DNA from: Leptolyngbya sp. FACHB-261
GTDB lineage: Bacteria > Cyanobacteriota > Cyanobacteriia > FACHB-261
Reading direction: 5' to 3'
Assembly: GCF_014696065.1 (NCBI RefSeq)
Contig: NZ_JACJPL010000026.1
Span: 62,001 to 126,000 of the forward strand
Length of the DNA stretch: 64,000 nt
Every line of letters begins with the position of its first letter. Positions within the stretch are counted from its first letter, which is position 1. A program made the position numbers and the translations under genes. Below are positions 38,733 through 47,930 of this stretch, piece by piece. The notes under the pieces were generated by a model that did no database searches, was not told the DNA's origin, and saw nothing but the letters and a program-made list of their open reading frames with translations.

Positions 38733-38765
38733 CTTGACTTAAGCTTGACCTTGGCTTGACTTTGG
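38733..38765 (-). repeat. Short tandem repeat, 11 nt x 3, after the MBL-ferredoxin gene
   Basis: Plus-strand units CTTGACTTAAG, CTTGACCTTGG and CTTGACTTTGG lie head to tail, 25 nt after the minus-strand stop of the MBL-ferredoxin gene. Confidence 0.8.
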
Positions 38766-38790
38766 TGCGCTGAAGCTGTGAAAGCTTGTC

Positions 38791-39663
38791 TCAGTTCTTC
38801 TCCATCCAGGCCACACACTGTTGCATCTGTTGATGCATGGTTTCGGAGCCCGCGTGATGGCGCCGACCGTGACCCGGCAACACCCATTCGAACGAGTAGT
38901 CTGCCAGCCTACGCATTGACTGAAGGCACTCGGACCATGAATACCAGCAAACACTACGAAAGGCGATTAACTGCTGAAGCTGGTCAGACCAGGCTAAATG
39001 ATCACCAGTAAACAAAAACTTGTTCTGGTACAGCAAAGCAGTATGGCCTTTCGTATGACCCGGAACCGGAATAATTAGCAGATCGGGTGCGAGTTCTGTT
39101 GGCTCGAAACCGGATAGCTGAATCTCAACCTGACGGGTGCCGCTATTGATTTCATCAACGTGCAAAATACGCTCACAACCGAAGTGGTCGTGAAATTTTT
39201 GATGATCAGCGACATCGTCTCGATGAGTTAGGTATAAGTAGCGGATACCCCCCATCTCTTCTAAGCGCTTGACCAACGGAGCCGTGAACCGAGGTGAATC
39301 TACTAAGATGTTACCTTCGGCACGCTGGATCAGATAGCTAGCGGCACCATAGGAATCTTCTGAGTGATAGCCGCAATGGTAAACATTCTCAGAAATCAGT
39401 GCTGGGAAGCTGCGTTGAGCTGCTTGAATATCCTTTGGTTTTTCGACGGTACCAATTGAAGCCGTTGGACAAGCCAACAGAGCTTGCATGGCTAATAATC
39501 GCTGGTGTTCATCACTGGGTTGATGGTGAACAGCAGACTGCTCTCCGACTCGATAAAACACCTCCGGAGCCATCCAGCGACAAGTATCACAATCGATACA
39601 AGTGCGATCGACATAGAAATCACCGTCAACATTTTGTGAGAGACGTTGATTGAGCCGAGCCAT
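38791..39663 (-). CDS. Metallo-beta-lactamase-fold hydrolase with N-terminal 4Fe-4S ferredoxin domain
   Basis: 290 residues. The N-terminus (about 17-70) is a ferredoxin-like unit: CIDCDTCRWMAPEVF with three close Cys and a fourth in CPTASIG. The rest is an MBL fold; the usual HxHxDH appears as HRDDVADH, the pattern of a ferredoxin-fused subgroup that I recall from cyanobacteria and plant plastids. Further metal-site motifs are IPVPGHTKGHTALL, LFTGDHL and VLPGHGRRHH. It is probably a redox-linked cytosolic hydrolase or oxidoreductase, substrate unknown. AAGGATG just before ATG 39663 serves as the ribosome-binding site. Neighbours are SOD and an FMN reductase on the same strand, which fits a redox role. 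Confidence 0.9.
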   Translation of the reverse strand: MARLNQRLSQNVDGDFYVDRTCIDCDTCRWMAPEVFYRVGEQSAVHHQPSDEHQRLLAMQALLACPTASIGTVEKPKDIQAAQRSFPALISENVYHCGYHSEDSYGAASYLIQRAEGNILVDSPRFTAPLVKRLEEMGGIRYLYLTHRDDVADHQKFHDHFGCERILHVDEINSGTRQVEIQLSGFEPTELAPDLLIIPVPGHTKGHTALLYQNKFLFTGDHLAWSDQLQQLIAFRSVCWYSWSECLQSMRRLADYSFEWVLPGHGRRHHAGSETMHQQMQQCVAWMEKN

Positions 39664-39871
39664 ATTTCATCCTTCTTTTGTAGATTTGTGAATGGAGATG
39701 CTTAAATCTTCTTAAATCACCTACAGACTTGCTCCAGATTCTAATTGTAGAATCAGGCTGAGGCTGCCTCAACTAGCTCAAGGTAGGGGGCACAAATCGT
39801 ATTCAATTGACCCCCTACACTAATTAGCCTTGCTGCACTAACTAGGCGCTCATTGGATAATGCCTAGAGAT

Positions 39872-40486
39872 TTAGGCAGTTGCTTGTGCAAAGCGACGGT
39901 TCACTTCATCCCAGTTGAGCACATTCCACCAGGCATTCAGATACTCAGGGCGTCGGTTCTGATATTTGAGATAGTAAGCGTGCTCCCAAACATCGTTGCC
40001 TAGAATTGGATATTGCCCTGTGGTGATCGGGTTATCTTGGTTAGCAGTGCTGGTAATCTCTAGCTTGCCATCTTGATTGCGAACTAGCCACACCCAACCG
40101 CTACCGAAGCGCTTGACACCTGCGTCATTGAACTGCTGCTTAAAGGTATCGAAATTACCAAAGGTGTCATTAATTGCTGTGGCAATAGGACCGGTGGGTT
40201 CACTACTAGCATTGGGTCCCATAATCTGCCAGAACATTGTGTGGTTGACATGCCCACCGCCATTGTTACGCACTGCTGGGCGAATGCTCTCAGGCACGCT
40301 ATCCAGATCGCGGATCAGTTCTTCAGGGCTTTTGTTTTGCAGATCTGAATACTGCGATAGAGCATTATTCAGATTATTGACATAAGCCGCATGGTGCTTA
40401 TCGTGGTGCAGCTGCATGGTTTTAGCGTCAATGTATGGCTCTAGCGCAGCATAATCGTACGGCAACGGTGCCAATTCGTAAGCCAT
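39872..40486 (-). CDS. sodA: Superoxide dismutase, Mn type
   Basis: 204 residues, full length. Metal ligands His27 (LHHDKHH), His82 (HVNHTMFW), Asp165 and His169 ([16 protein letters not shown]). The active-site Gln is at position 150 (TANQDNP), and [10 protein letters not shown] rather than AxWNHxFYW, features that favour Mn over Fe. There is no signal peptide or membrane anchor, unlike some cyanobacterial MnSODs, so it is predicted to be cytosolic. AGGAGAG precedes the ATG. A GTAGGGGG/CCCCCTAC inverted repeat lies downstream at 39783-39818. Confidence 0.96.
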   Translation of the reverse strand: MAYELAPLPYDYAALEPYIDAKTMQLHHDKHHAAYVNNLNNALSQYSDLQNKSPEELIRDLDSVPESIRPAVRNNGGGHVNHTMFWQIMGPNASSEPTGPIATAINDTFGNFDTFKQQFNDAGVKRFGSGWVWLVRNQDGKLEITSTANQDNPITTGQYPILGNDVWEHAYYLKYQNRRPEYLNAWWNVLNWDEVNRRFAQATA

Positions 40487-40624
40487 TGGACTCTCCTGTT
40501 ATTGGGTCTATGGTTAGGTAAGTATGCGGACGTGAAATACGAAGCTATGAAAACTATGAAACGGAGCAAACTGACAAAAAATAATCAGCGGCAGACTCTA
40601 AAGCCTGCCTAATGTTAGAGGAAC

Positions 40625-41269
40625 TTAGTTTGCCTCTACCTGCAAAGCCTGAGGGACCGCAAGTCCATTTAACTTACGAGTATTCTCGACTAGACTACGA
40701 GCAAAATCGTCAAACCGTTGACGGAGTTTTTCGTCTTTAATTTGTCCGTTTTGATCGAAAGCTTGCCAGGCTCGCCCTACTGCGATTTGTTCGGGGATGA
40801 CCCAACCGTGAACCCAGCGCACAATCAAGCGTAAATCATTGAGGGCATTGCTATTTTGTTCGCCACCCAAAACGCTAATTGCCCCAACGACCTTACCATC
40901 AAGCTGCTCAAAGCTCATCAGGTCTAGAGCGTTTTTGAGAACTCCACTAAGACTGCCGTGGTATTCCGGTGTTGCGAGAATCAGACCATTCGCCTGCTTC
41001 ACTGTCCGACGCAGTTTTTCGACATCAGGGTACTCGGAATAATTATCTAGCCCGTCACAGAAGGGCAGAGTCAGTGTGCGCAGATCCAAGACTTCGACGC
41101 TCGCACCCAAGCTAGCAACTCGCTGAGCCGCAAAATTCAGCGCTTGATAGGTGTGAGAATCTGGTCTGAGGCTACCGCTGATACCGACAATCTTGACTTG
41201 TTCTGGGTTGCTTTCTTCTAGCGGCAAGTGGGAGTTGACTTGAGCCGCGATACCGATATTTGTTGGCAT
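40625..41269 (-). CDS. NADPH-dependent FMN reductase
   Basis: 214 residues. Flavodoxin-like fold with VGISGSLRPDSHTYQAL (FMN phosphate loop) near residue 28, and ILATPEYHGSLSGVLKNALDLMS, the flavin-binding and tetramer segment typical of the NADPH-dependent FMN reductase/quinone reductase (ChrR/ArsH-like) family. It reduces flavin or quinones with NAD(P)H; a role in oxidative stress fits its position upstream of sodA. ATG 41269 is preferred (AGGAA 7 nt upstream) over the in-frame TTG at 41275. Confidence 0.92.
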   Translation of the reverse strand: MPTNIGIAAQVNSHLPLEESNPEQVKIVGISGSLRPDSHTYQALNFAAQRVASLGASVEVLDLRTLTLPFCDGLDNYSEYPDVEKLRRTVKQANGLILATPEYHGSLSGVLKNALDLMSFEQLDGKVVGAISVLGGEQNSNALNDLRLIVRWVHGWVIPEQIAVGRAWQAFDQNGQIKDEKLRQRFDDFARSLVENTRKLNGLAVPQALQVEAN

Positions 41270-41560
41270 GCTCAATTCCTTTGATTTACGAAAGCGCGAT
41301 CTGATCTGGCGTTCAGAAAACTCTTCGCCTCAAGCAGTGGTATTAGTTCGCCTGCAAGACTGAAGTGACTTTGAGGTTGGGCTTCTCCTAAATCATAGTC
41401 AGTATGAGTTCGATTTTCAAGAGGGGCTTGGTTGGCTCAGGCGAATTGAGCGCAGCAGGGACGCCAAAATTGCGCCCAGAGGTACCTGCTCATAGAAAAT
41501 CCTCCACTGCCTCTCGGGTTGGAGATGATGGTGGGGGGACTGAATTTGCTCAGGCCAGCC

Positions 41561-41800
41561 TTATCGCTGACTGAGCGTCCGGGTCAAAGACTCGGCAGGG
41601 GTGATGTCAAGCACAAGCTTTTCAGAGCCGTGCATAACTGTGAGTGCTGGTCTCACGCCGACTTGGGTATCTGGCAATAAACGGCGCAAGTCGTCAATGC
41701 TGGCTAGGAGTTGATCATCAGAAGCAAGGGCAGCCTGGGCGGATTCTAGTCCCCCAGTTGCAAAATCATGGTCGTAGACCAGGGGTAACACTTGCGACAT
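41561..41800 (-). CDS. Small hypothetical protein (79 aa)
   Basis: 79 residues with no family I recognise. A good ribosome-binding site (CAGGAGAA) precedes the ATG by about 11 nt. It has an acidic middle (ASDDQLLASIDDLRRLLPDTQVG) and a beta-like VRPALTVMHGSEKLVLDITP. It sits alone between the FMN reductase gene and a divergent 116-aa gene, with about 290 nt on each side. The flanking regions 41276-41560 and 41801-42093 show no gene or clear site. Confidence 0.6.
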   Translation of the reverse strand: MSQVLPLVYDHDFATGGLESAQAALASDDQLLASIDDLRRLLPDTQVGVRPALTVMHGSEKLVLDITPAESLTRTLSQR

Positions 41801-42093
41801 GGCTGCGACTTCTCCTGTTTAGAGGATTGGACCAGAGTTTTCAGCCTACTTGCGAAGCTCGAAGACTCTGGCTTTTAATTGATTAAACACAACGCAAAAG
41901 CAGCCTGATGGCTGTCTCGGCTCTCTCCCGAAATGTCTACTAAGCTCGAACCTAACCTGTTCCCAGCCTAGGAGTAGCGTATCTAACAGAAAAAGATGAC
42001 GTCGAAGGTCTCCCCCCGGGTACTTTTCAGCCTCTAGCCAACTCCTTATAATCGGATAACTCTATTTATAAGAAAGCGACTTGGGAGGCTAGC

Positions 42094-42444
42094 GTGGCCT
42101 ATACATTCGAAATCCTGGGTGTGTCTCCAATTTTACAATTTTTTTACCAGCAACAGACGATTTTGCAGCAGCCCCAGCGCTCTGGTCCGGAGTATCTAGG
42201 AGCCTATCGTTGTACGCTAGATGCCTTCATTGAATCGGTTGAAACCTCGTTGCCGGTGAGGGGCTGGGAACTGGATAAAGTTGTCGATACCGTTGTAAAT
42301 TTCTGGATTGAAAACTCGGATAACATTCAGTATTGGAAGCGCCAACTAACAGATGCTGGCAGTGAAAATCTGCTAGTTGCTAGAGTTGCCAACTTCAAGG
42401 TTCTGCGCGCTGAATTTGAGTTTTTGATCCAGCACGACACTTGA
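42094..42444 (+). CDS. Hypothetical protein (116 aa), cyanobacterial type
   Basis: 116 residues, GTG start with GGGAGGC 6 nt upstream. No catalytic motif. The composition (FEILGVSPILQFFYQQQTILQ, DKVVDTVVNFWIENSDNIQYWKRQL) suggests a compact alpha/beta protein. A terminator hairpin follows at 42558. I do not recognise the family. Confidence 0.75.
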   Translation: MAYTFEILGVSPILQFFYQQQTILQQPQRSGPEYLGAYRCTLDAFIESVETSLPVRGWELDKVVDTVVNFWIENSDNIQYWKRQLTDAGSENLLVARVANFKVLRAEFEFLIQHDT

Positions 42445-42557
42445 AAAGTTTTCTCGTCGTCAGCCTTGTATCTTGTTAAGCTCTCAGAAGGCTCTTGACG
42501 CTGATTGATTGCGTCAACAAGAGTGGATTCTACTTGTTTGTTACCGATTGACCCCCG

Positions 42558-42601
42558 TGTTCTTCTGGTAGCTCAGCCGGTTATTGCCAGAAGAACATTT
42601 T
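42558..42601 (+). terminator. Hairpin with T4, likely terminator
   Basis: TGTTCTTCTGG (42558-42568) pairs perfectly with CCAGAAGAACA (42587-42597), followed by TTTT. A second smaller hairpin, TTGACGC/GCGTCAA, lies at 42495-42517. The remaining 42602-42844 has no supported gene. Confidence 0.7.
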
Positions 42602-42844
42602 GTTGAAGGGGATGCGGTTGTGCTGTCTGTCAGCAGCAGGCGGCATAAGCAAAACGACTCGGATGGACAGAACTATCCTGCGAAGACTAGAGTAAAGGCA
42701 AAAACTCTGCAAGGGATTCGGTTAACAGCCGAGGGCGATCATGGAGGATATAGTGCGTCGTATGCCGCTCAATCAACGCCGCCTGACAGCTGACTCTATC
42801 AGTCCTGTCTAGACCTGTCTAAGTCCCTGAGCGCTCCCTCTTGC

Positions 42845-45688
42845 ATGATGGTGATCAAATCGCTGCTCAGCCAGTTTTCTCAAAGCTCTAGGAGAGTTCC
42901 CCTTCGAGCCGTCCTGGTTGTACCCTTTGTGCTCCAGATTTTTGCAGCCGTGGGCTTAACCGGTTGGCTCTCGTTCCGGAACGGTCAGCAGGCCGTGAAT
43001 GAAGTGACTGCCCAACTGCGAGACGAGGTGACCGCTCGTATCCAGCAACAACTGGACCGCTACCTGGAGGTCCCTCTATTGGTGAACCAGATCAACGCCG
43101 ATGCGATTCGCCTTGGGCAGCTCAACATCCAGGATGAGCGTAGTCTGGAACGCCATTTTTGGCAGCAGATGCAGTTGTTTAGCTCTGTCGGCTACATCGG
43201 TTTAGGCACCAACCAAGGCGAATACGTTGGTGTACAGCGGCTCGATAGCGGTGAGCTGTGGATTGATGTAGCTGGCCAGGCGACAGGGGGCAGTATCCAG
43301 ACCTATAGTAGTGGCCCTCAGGGTAGACGCGCTCGCCTATTAAGAACTAAGCCTAACTATGACCCTCGTGCTCGAAGCTGGTACCGAGCGGGTTTAACCG
43401 GTGCAGGGAAACCCGCCTGGACTGAGGTTTACCCTTACTTCGGCACAAAAACACTGGCTATCAGTGCCAATCAGGTTTTCTACAACGAGCAGGGCAACGT
43501 ACTGGGTGTAGTCAGTGCTGACCTGATCCTGTCTCAAATCAGTGACTTCCTGCACGGTCTTAGAATCGGGCGCACGGGCCAGACCTTTATTGTGGAGCGC
43601 TCTGGCTTTCTCGTCGGTACCTCAACCCTAGAGCGCCCCTTTCGCGTTACCAGAACAGCTGAGTCCCAGGAGCGACTCAAGGCGATAGAAAGCCGCGATC
43701 CGCTCACCCGCCTGACTGCCCGCTATCTAGAAACCCACTTTGGCAGTTTGACTCAAATTGGCAGTAGGCAGCAGCTAGATTTCACGATTAATGGTCAGCG
43801 CCAATTTCTACAGGTGTTACCACTGCACAACTCTCAGGGGCTGGACTGGTTGATTGTGGTGGTGGTACCTGAAGCTGACTTTATGGAGCGTATTGATGCC
43901 AACACCCGTTCCACGGTTTTGCTGTGCTTAGGTGCCTTGGTCTTCGCAACGCTGCTGGGCATTCTTACTTCGCGGTGGATAGTCGAGCCAATTCTGCGGT
44001 TGAGCGCTGCGGCTAAAGCGCTTTCTCAAGGGCAGTGGGAGCAAAACGTGCCCGTTGAACGGGAAGATGAACTGGGAATTCTGGCAACGGCTTTTAATCA
44101 GATGGCAGGGCAACTGCGCGCGTCCTTTGCAACTTTAGCCCAGCGCAATGAGGAGCTAGAGCTACGCGTAGAAGCTCGTACAGCTGCGATTCGCCAAGCT
44201 AACGAGCAGTTGTTGGTAGAGATTGCTGAGCGTCGGCAAGCGGAGGAAGCGCTCCGGCAATCGGAGGGAGATCTGCAAAAAGCCAAAGAGGCAGCGGAGG
44301 CAGCTAACCGGGCCAAGAGTGAATTTTTGGCCAACATGAGCCATGAGTTGAGAACCCCCCTCAATGGCATCTTAGGTTATGCGCAGATTCTTAAGCGAGG
44401 CAAGAGCCTGACGGAGCAGCAGCAGAATGGCGTGGAGATTATTCAGCAGAGCGGCGAGCACTTACTCACGCTAATTAATGACATTCTCGATCTCTCTAAG
44501 ATTGAAGCTCGAAAGATGGAGCTTTATCTGAGCGAGTTTCATTTTCCTGAGTTTCTCAAAAGCATTGCCGATCTATTCAGAGTTAGAGCTGATCAGAAAG
44601 GAATTTCATTTATTTATGAACCGCTTTCTTGGCTACCCTCGGGTGTATACGGCGACGAAAAAAGATTGCGTCAGATTTTGATCAATTTGTTGGGCAATGC
44701 CGTCAAGTTCACGGAACAGGGTGGCGTTGTTTTCAAAGTAGGCTATCACAATCAAAAGATTCGCTTTCAAGTAGAAGATACAGGAATTGGTATTCCCTCG
44801 GAGAAACTAGAAGAGATTTTTCTGCCGTTCAAGCAGGTAGGGGATCATAACCGCTGGGTTGAGGGCACCGGTTTAGGACTACCGATTAGCAGCAGACTTG
44901 CCAAAATGATGGGCGGGGAGCTGCAGGTCAAAAGCACTGTTGGTAAAGGCAGCACATTCTGGTTTGAATTGGAATTACCAGAAGTGTCTCAATGGCCTGA
45001 GATGAATTTGAACGACAAGCAGGCAATTGTTGGTTTCAAAGGTGAGAAACGCAAAATTCTAGCAGCCGATGATAAACCAGAAAATCGCTCAGTTTTAGTT
45101 AATTTGCTCTCCCCTCTGGGCTTTGAAGTGATAGAGGCTATCAATGGCCAGGATTGCCTGAGTAAGGCGGTGGAATTTCAGCCAGATGTCATTTTGATGG
45201 ATCTGGTAATGCCAGTTATGGATGGTTTTGAGGCCACACGCCAGTTGCGGAAATTAACCGGACTAAAAGATGTGATCATTATTGCCACATCTGCAAGCGC
45301 CTTTGATTATGACCAGCAGGGCAGTTTAGAAGCGGGCTGCAATGATTTTGTTTCCAAGCCCGTTCGGGTTGAGGAGTTATTGAGTGGCCTGCAACGGCAC
45401 TTGGGTCTGGAATGGGTGTATCAAGAGGGCCGCTCGGTCTCTGTGGCCCCTATTGGGGAGAACGTTCCAGTCTTAACTTTGCTGCGGCCATCGGCTCAAG
45501 AGATGACTGTATTGCTAAATCTAGCGGTAATTGGAGATATCAGAGGCTTGTTAGAACAGGCGGACAAGCTAGAACAACACAATCAGCAGTTCGCACCATT
45601 TGCAACAGAGTTACGTCAGCTAGCCAAAGGTTTTCAAGTCAAAAAAATTCAAGATTTTATCAAGAAGCAAATGGCAGGCAATCCATGA
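42845..45688 (+). CDS. Hybrid sensor histidine kinase (Cache-HAMP-HisKA-HATPase-REC)
   Basis: 947 residues. TM1 ([20 protein letters not shown], about 20-45), an extracytoplasmic Cache-type sensor region (to about 340), TM2 ([20 protein letters not shown]), HAMP, a coiled coil, HisKA with His500 in [12 protein letters not shown], HATPase ([28 protein letters not shown]), then a receiver with Asp786 ([19 protein letters not shown]). A ~130-residue C-terminal extension with no recognised domain follows the receiver. The Cache domain probably binds a small ligand. The stop overlaps the next gene's start (ATGA), so the two are expected to work as a relay. ATG 42848 is a close alternative start. 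Confidence 0.95.
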   Translation: MMVIKSLLSQFSQSSRRVPLRAVLVVPFVLQIFAAVGLTGWLSFRNGQQAVNEVTAQLRDEVTARIQQQLDRYLEVPLLVNQINADAIRLGQLNIQDERSLERHFWQQMQLFSSVGYIGLGTNQGEYVGVQRLDSGELWIDVAGQATGGSIQTYSSGPQGRRARLLRTKPNYDPRARSWYRAGLTGAGKPAWTEVYPYFGTKTLAISANQVFYNEQGNVLGVVSADLILSQISDFLHGLRIGRTGQTFIVERSGFLVGTSTLERPFRVTRTAESQERLKAIESRDPLTRLTARYLETHFGSLTQIGSRQQLDFTINGQRQFLQVLPLHNSQGLDWLIVVVVPEADFMERIDANTRSTVLLCLGALVFATLLGILTSRWIVEPILRLSAAAKALSQGQWEQNVPVEREDELGILATAFNQMAGQLRASFATLAQRNEELELRVEARTAAIRQANEQLLVEIAERRQAEEALRQSEGDLQKAKEAAEAANRAKSEFLANMSHELRTPLNGILGYAQILKRGKSLTEQQQNGVEIIQQSGEHLLTLINDILDLSKIEARKMELYLSEFHFPEFLKSIADLFRVRADQKGISFIYEPLSWLPSGVYGDEKRLRQILINLLGNAVKFTEQGGVVFKVGYHNQKIRFQVEDTGIGIPSEKLEEIFLPFKQVGDHNRWVEGTGLGLPISSRLAKMMGGELQVKSTVGKGSTFWFELELPEVSQWPEMNLNDKQAIVGFKGEKRKILAADDKPENRSVLVNLLSPLGFEVIEAINGQDCLSKAVEFQPDVILMDLVMPVMDGFEATRQLRKLTGLKDVIIIATSASAFDYDQQGSLEAGCNDFVSKPVRVEELLSGLQRHLGLEWVYQEGRSVSVAPIGENVPVLTLLRPSAQEMTVLLNLAVIGDIRGLLEQADKLEQHNQQFAPFATELRQLAKGFQVKKIQDFIKKQMAGNP

Positions 45689-46848
45689 GTGTTGGCAACA
45701 GGCAACAAAGTATTGTTCTGATTGTTGATGATAACCCAACTAATTTGGGGGTTCTTTTTGATTCGCTCTATGACTCTGGTTTCAAGGTGTTGGTGGCTCA
45801 GGATGGGATGAGCGCTATCGAGCAATTGCAATATATTAAACCCGATTTGATCTTGCTGGACGTGATGATGCCCGGCATTGATGGTTTTGAAACCTGCCGT
45901 CGCTTAAAAGCAGATGAGGCAACCAGAGATATTCCTGTGATTTTTATGACAGCATTGGTTGAAACTGTTGACAAGGTCCGAGGGTTGCGTATTGGCGCGG
46001 TTGATTATGTAACAAAACCCATTGAACATGAAGAGGTTTTAGCTCGCATTACAACCCATTTGACCCTTCAAAATCTAAGTCATCAGCTGCAAGAAAATAA
46101 CGAGCATTTACAGCAAGAGATTAATGAGCGCAAGCGAGCAGAAGAGGCGTTACGTGTCTTTTTTCATGCGGTCTCTCATGATCTACGCAATCCCGTTGCA
46201 GGCATGCTAATCGTGTTACGTAATCTGCTCGCAAAGCAGACTGAGGAGCAGCAGAGTGGGGAGCAGAGTAGCCCTGCAACAGCTGCCGTTCCAGTTTCAA
46301 CTTTGGAACGAATGATTCATAGTAGTGAGCGCCAACTTGAACTCATAAATTCGCTGCTCGAAACTCATATTAACGAGACTCAGGGCATGGTTCTTCAGCC
46401 TGAGACTATCCAGTTACAGCCATTAGCGCAGGCTGTGATCTTGGATCTGGAACCTCTATTAGTACAGAATCAGGTGGTTCTGACCAATCTAATTCCTTTA
46501 GATCTGCCAAGGTTTAGTGCGGACCCTGCCCAGCTCTGGCGAGTCCTAGAAAACTTGATCACGAATGCCCTGAAGCACAATTCTCCAGGAATAATGGTGC
46601 GCCTCAACGCTGAGGTTCAGGATAAGTTCATTCGCTGTACAGTTGAGGACAACGGTGTAGGTCTGAACTTAGAGGAGGGCCGTAACCTGTTCGATCTTTA
46701 TGAGCGAGGGACTCAAAGTCAGCACTCATCTGGTCTCGGTTTAGGTCTGTATCTCTGCCGCCAAATCATCGAAGGGCACGGTGGTCAGATTGGAGTAGTT
46801 AGTGGAGTTGGAACTGGAGCGACCTTCTGGTTTACCTTGCCTTGCTAG
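45685..46848 (+). CDS. Receiver-histidine kinase
   Basis: 387 residues. Receiver with D-D at 13-14 (IVDDNPTN), Asp59 ([21 protein letters not shown]) and Lys (VTKPIEH), then a coiled coil, HisKA with His165 in [12 protein letters not shown], and HATPase ([25 protein letters not shown]). The ATG at 45685 overlaps the TGA of the hybrid kinase (ATGA). The frame opens far upstream (45412) inside that gene but has no domain content there. Such receiver-kinases often act as a second step in a phosphorelay. Confidence 0.95.
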   Translation: MSVGNRQQSIVLIVDDNPTNLGVLFDSLYDSGFKVLVAQDGMSAIEQLQYIKPDLILLDVMMPGIDGFETCRRLKADEATRDIPVIFMTALVETVDKVRGLRIGAVDYVTKPIEHEEVLARITTHLTLQNLSHQLQENNEHLQQEINERKRAEEALRVFFHAVSHDLRNPVAGMLIVLRNLLAKQTEEQQSGEQSSPATAAVPVSTLERMIHSSERQLELINSLLETHINETQGMVLQPETIQLQPLAQAVILDLEPLLVQNQVVLTNLIPLDLPRFSADPAQLWRVLENLITNALKHNSPGIMVRLNAEVQDKFIRCTVEDNGVGLNLEEGRNLFDLYERGTQSQHSSGLGLGLYLCRQIIEGHGGQIGVVSGVGTGATFWFTLPC

Positions 46849-47252
46849 CGGTAGCAGCTCTTTGTAGAGATTCTTGTATGGATATATCTGAGAGCTTTTC
46901 GAACTGAAGCAATGACAGACGGAATTAGCTTCCTCAGAGCAGGCAACCGATAATGGAGTAGAGTCAAACTAGATTAATCCAATGGAACCTTTCCAAAATT
47001 GGAAAACTAATTTCCAGAGACAGCCCTGTATATTTTTAACTTTGCCGCTAGCATAACTACTAGCTTACTTCACTCAATCTTTGCCAACATAATCCTGATG
47101 AGGTCTAATTCATCATGAGATTGAAAAACTTGAACACAGCGTTAATATCAGCTTTACGATCGATGTTTTACGCTTGACTTCGCTCAACTTCCAACTTAAT
47201 CTCAAGAGATCGTAAAGGCGGTTTCGAGCCACCGAGCAATCGATTAACAGGT
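46849..47252. other. Intergenic region with a palindromic site, no gene seen
   Basis: 404 nt upstream of the NarL-like regulator gene. It contains TTTCCAA-AA-TTGGAAA at 46990-47005, a perfect 7+7 inverted repeat with a third half-site-like TTTCC about 8 nt later. It may be an operator or promoter element for the downstream regulator-kinase pair. No reading frame there is convincing. Confidence 0.45.
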
Positions 47253-47930
47253 ATGTATATGAGCCAGGCAGGATCAGACACAACTCAGCAGACGTTCCTG
47301 GTTGTGGACGACCATGAGGCAATTTTGGAGGGAACGGTTCCTGCCCTTAAAAGCAAATATCCTCAAGCTGAAGTTCTTACGGCTCAAGATGCGCAGAGTG
47401 CTCTGGGCCAGGTTGCTCGTCGGCAACCAACCTTGGTTGTGGTGGATTTGAGCTTGCCCGAAAAACCACAGGCGGTAGCTAATCCGGAGGTCGGTATTCA
47501 ACTGCTCAAAACCTTGATGCAGGGCCACCCTGCTCCTAACTTAATGGTGTTAAGCACAAATATCAAGCCACTGGTACGCCTCAAACCATTGATTAACGCC
47601 TATGAAGGTGGTTTCGCCGCGATGGATAAATCTTTACCCATTCGCGAGATGCTAAGGCTGATCGACTTTGCCCTCAGAGGCTCAATTTATCTGCCTCCTG
47701 AAGTGCGTGCCCGACCGGAGTTTGACCGTAAGTGGCTAGAAGTCCTGACACTCAAGTTCCAAGAAGGATTGACTGACAAAGCGATTGCAGAACGGATGGA
47801 AGTTAGCGATCGGACTGTGCGCAACTATTGGATTAGGTTACAAGATGCTTTGGGCGTTTATGACGAACCGGGCAAAGACTTGCGCATTCAAATTGAAATA
47901 GAGGCTAGAAAGGTAGGATTACTGAGTTGA
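47253..47930 (+). CDS. NarL/LuxR-type response regulator
   Basis: 225 residues. Receiver with D-D in VVDDHEAI and Asp65 (LVVVDLSLPEKP); a C-terminal LuxR-type HTH (VLTLKFQEGLTDKAIAERMEVSDRTVRNYWIRLQDALGV). The linker and the late Lys (MDKSLP) fit the NarL class, which binds DNA when phosphorylated. Two start codons (47253 and 47259) are in frame. The stop overlaps the next gene's ATG (TGATG), so regulator and CHASE2 kinase form a pair. Confidence 0.93.
   Translation: MYMSQAGSDTTQQTFLVVDDHEAILEGTVPALKSKYPQAEVLTAQDAQSALGQVARRQPTLVVVDLSLPEKPQAVANPEVGIQLLKTLMQGHPAPNLMVLSTNIKPLVRLKPLINAYEGGFAAMDKSLPIREMLRLIDFALRGSIYLPPEVRARPEFDRKWLEVLTLKFQEGLTDKAIAERMEVSDRTVRNYWIRLQDALGVYDEPGKDLRIQIEIEARKVGLLS

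Noticed and set aside
39783-39818. GTAGGGGG/CCCCCTAC inverted repeat as sodA terminator
   Set aside because: Stem of 8 with a 20-nt loop and no T-run; too weak to call.
42584-42793. A 69-codon open frame
   Set aside because: Its start lies inside the terminator hairpin at 42558-42601, and the residue pattern is not protein-like.
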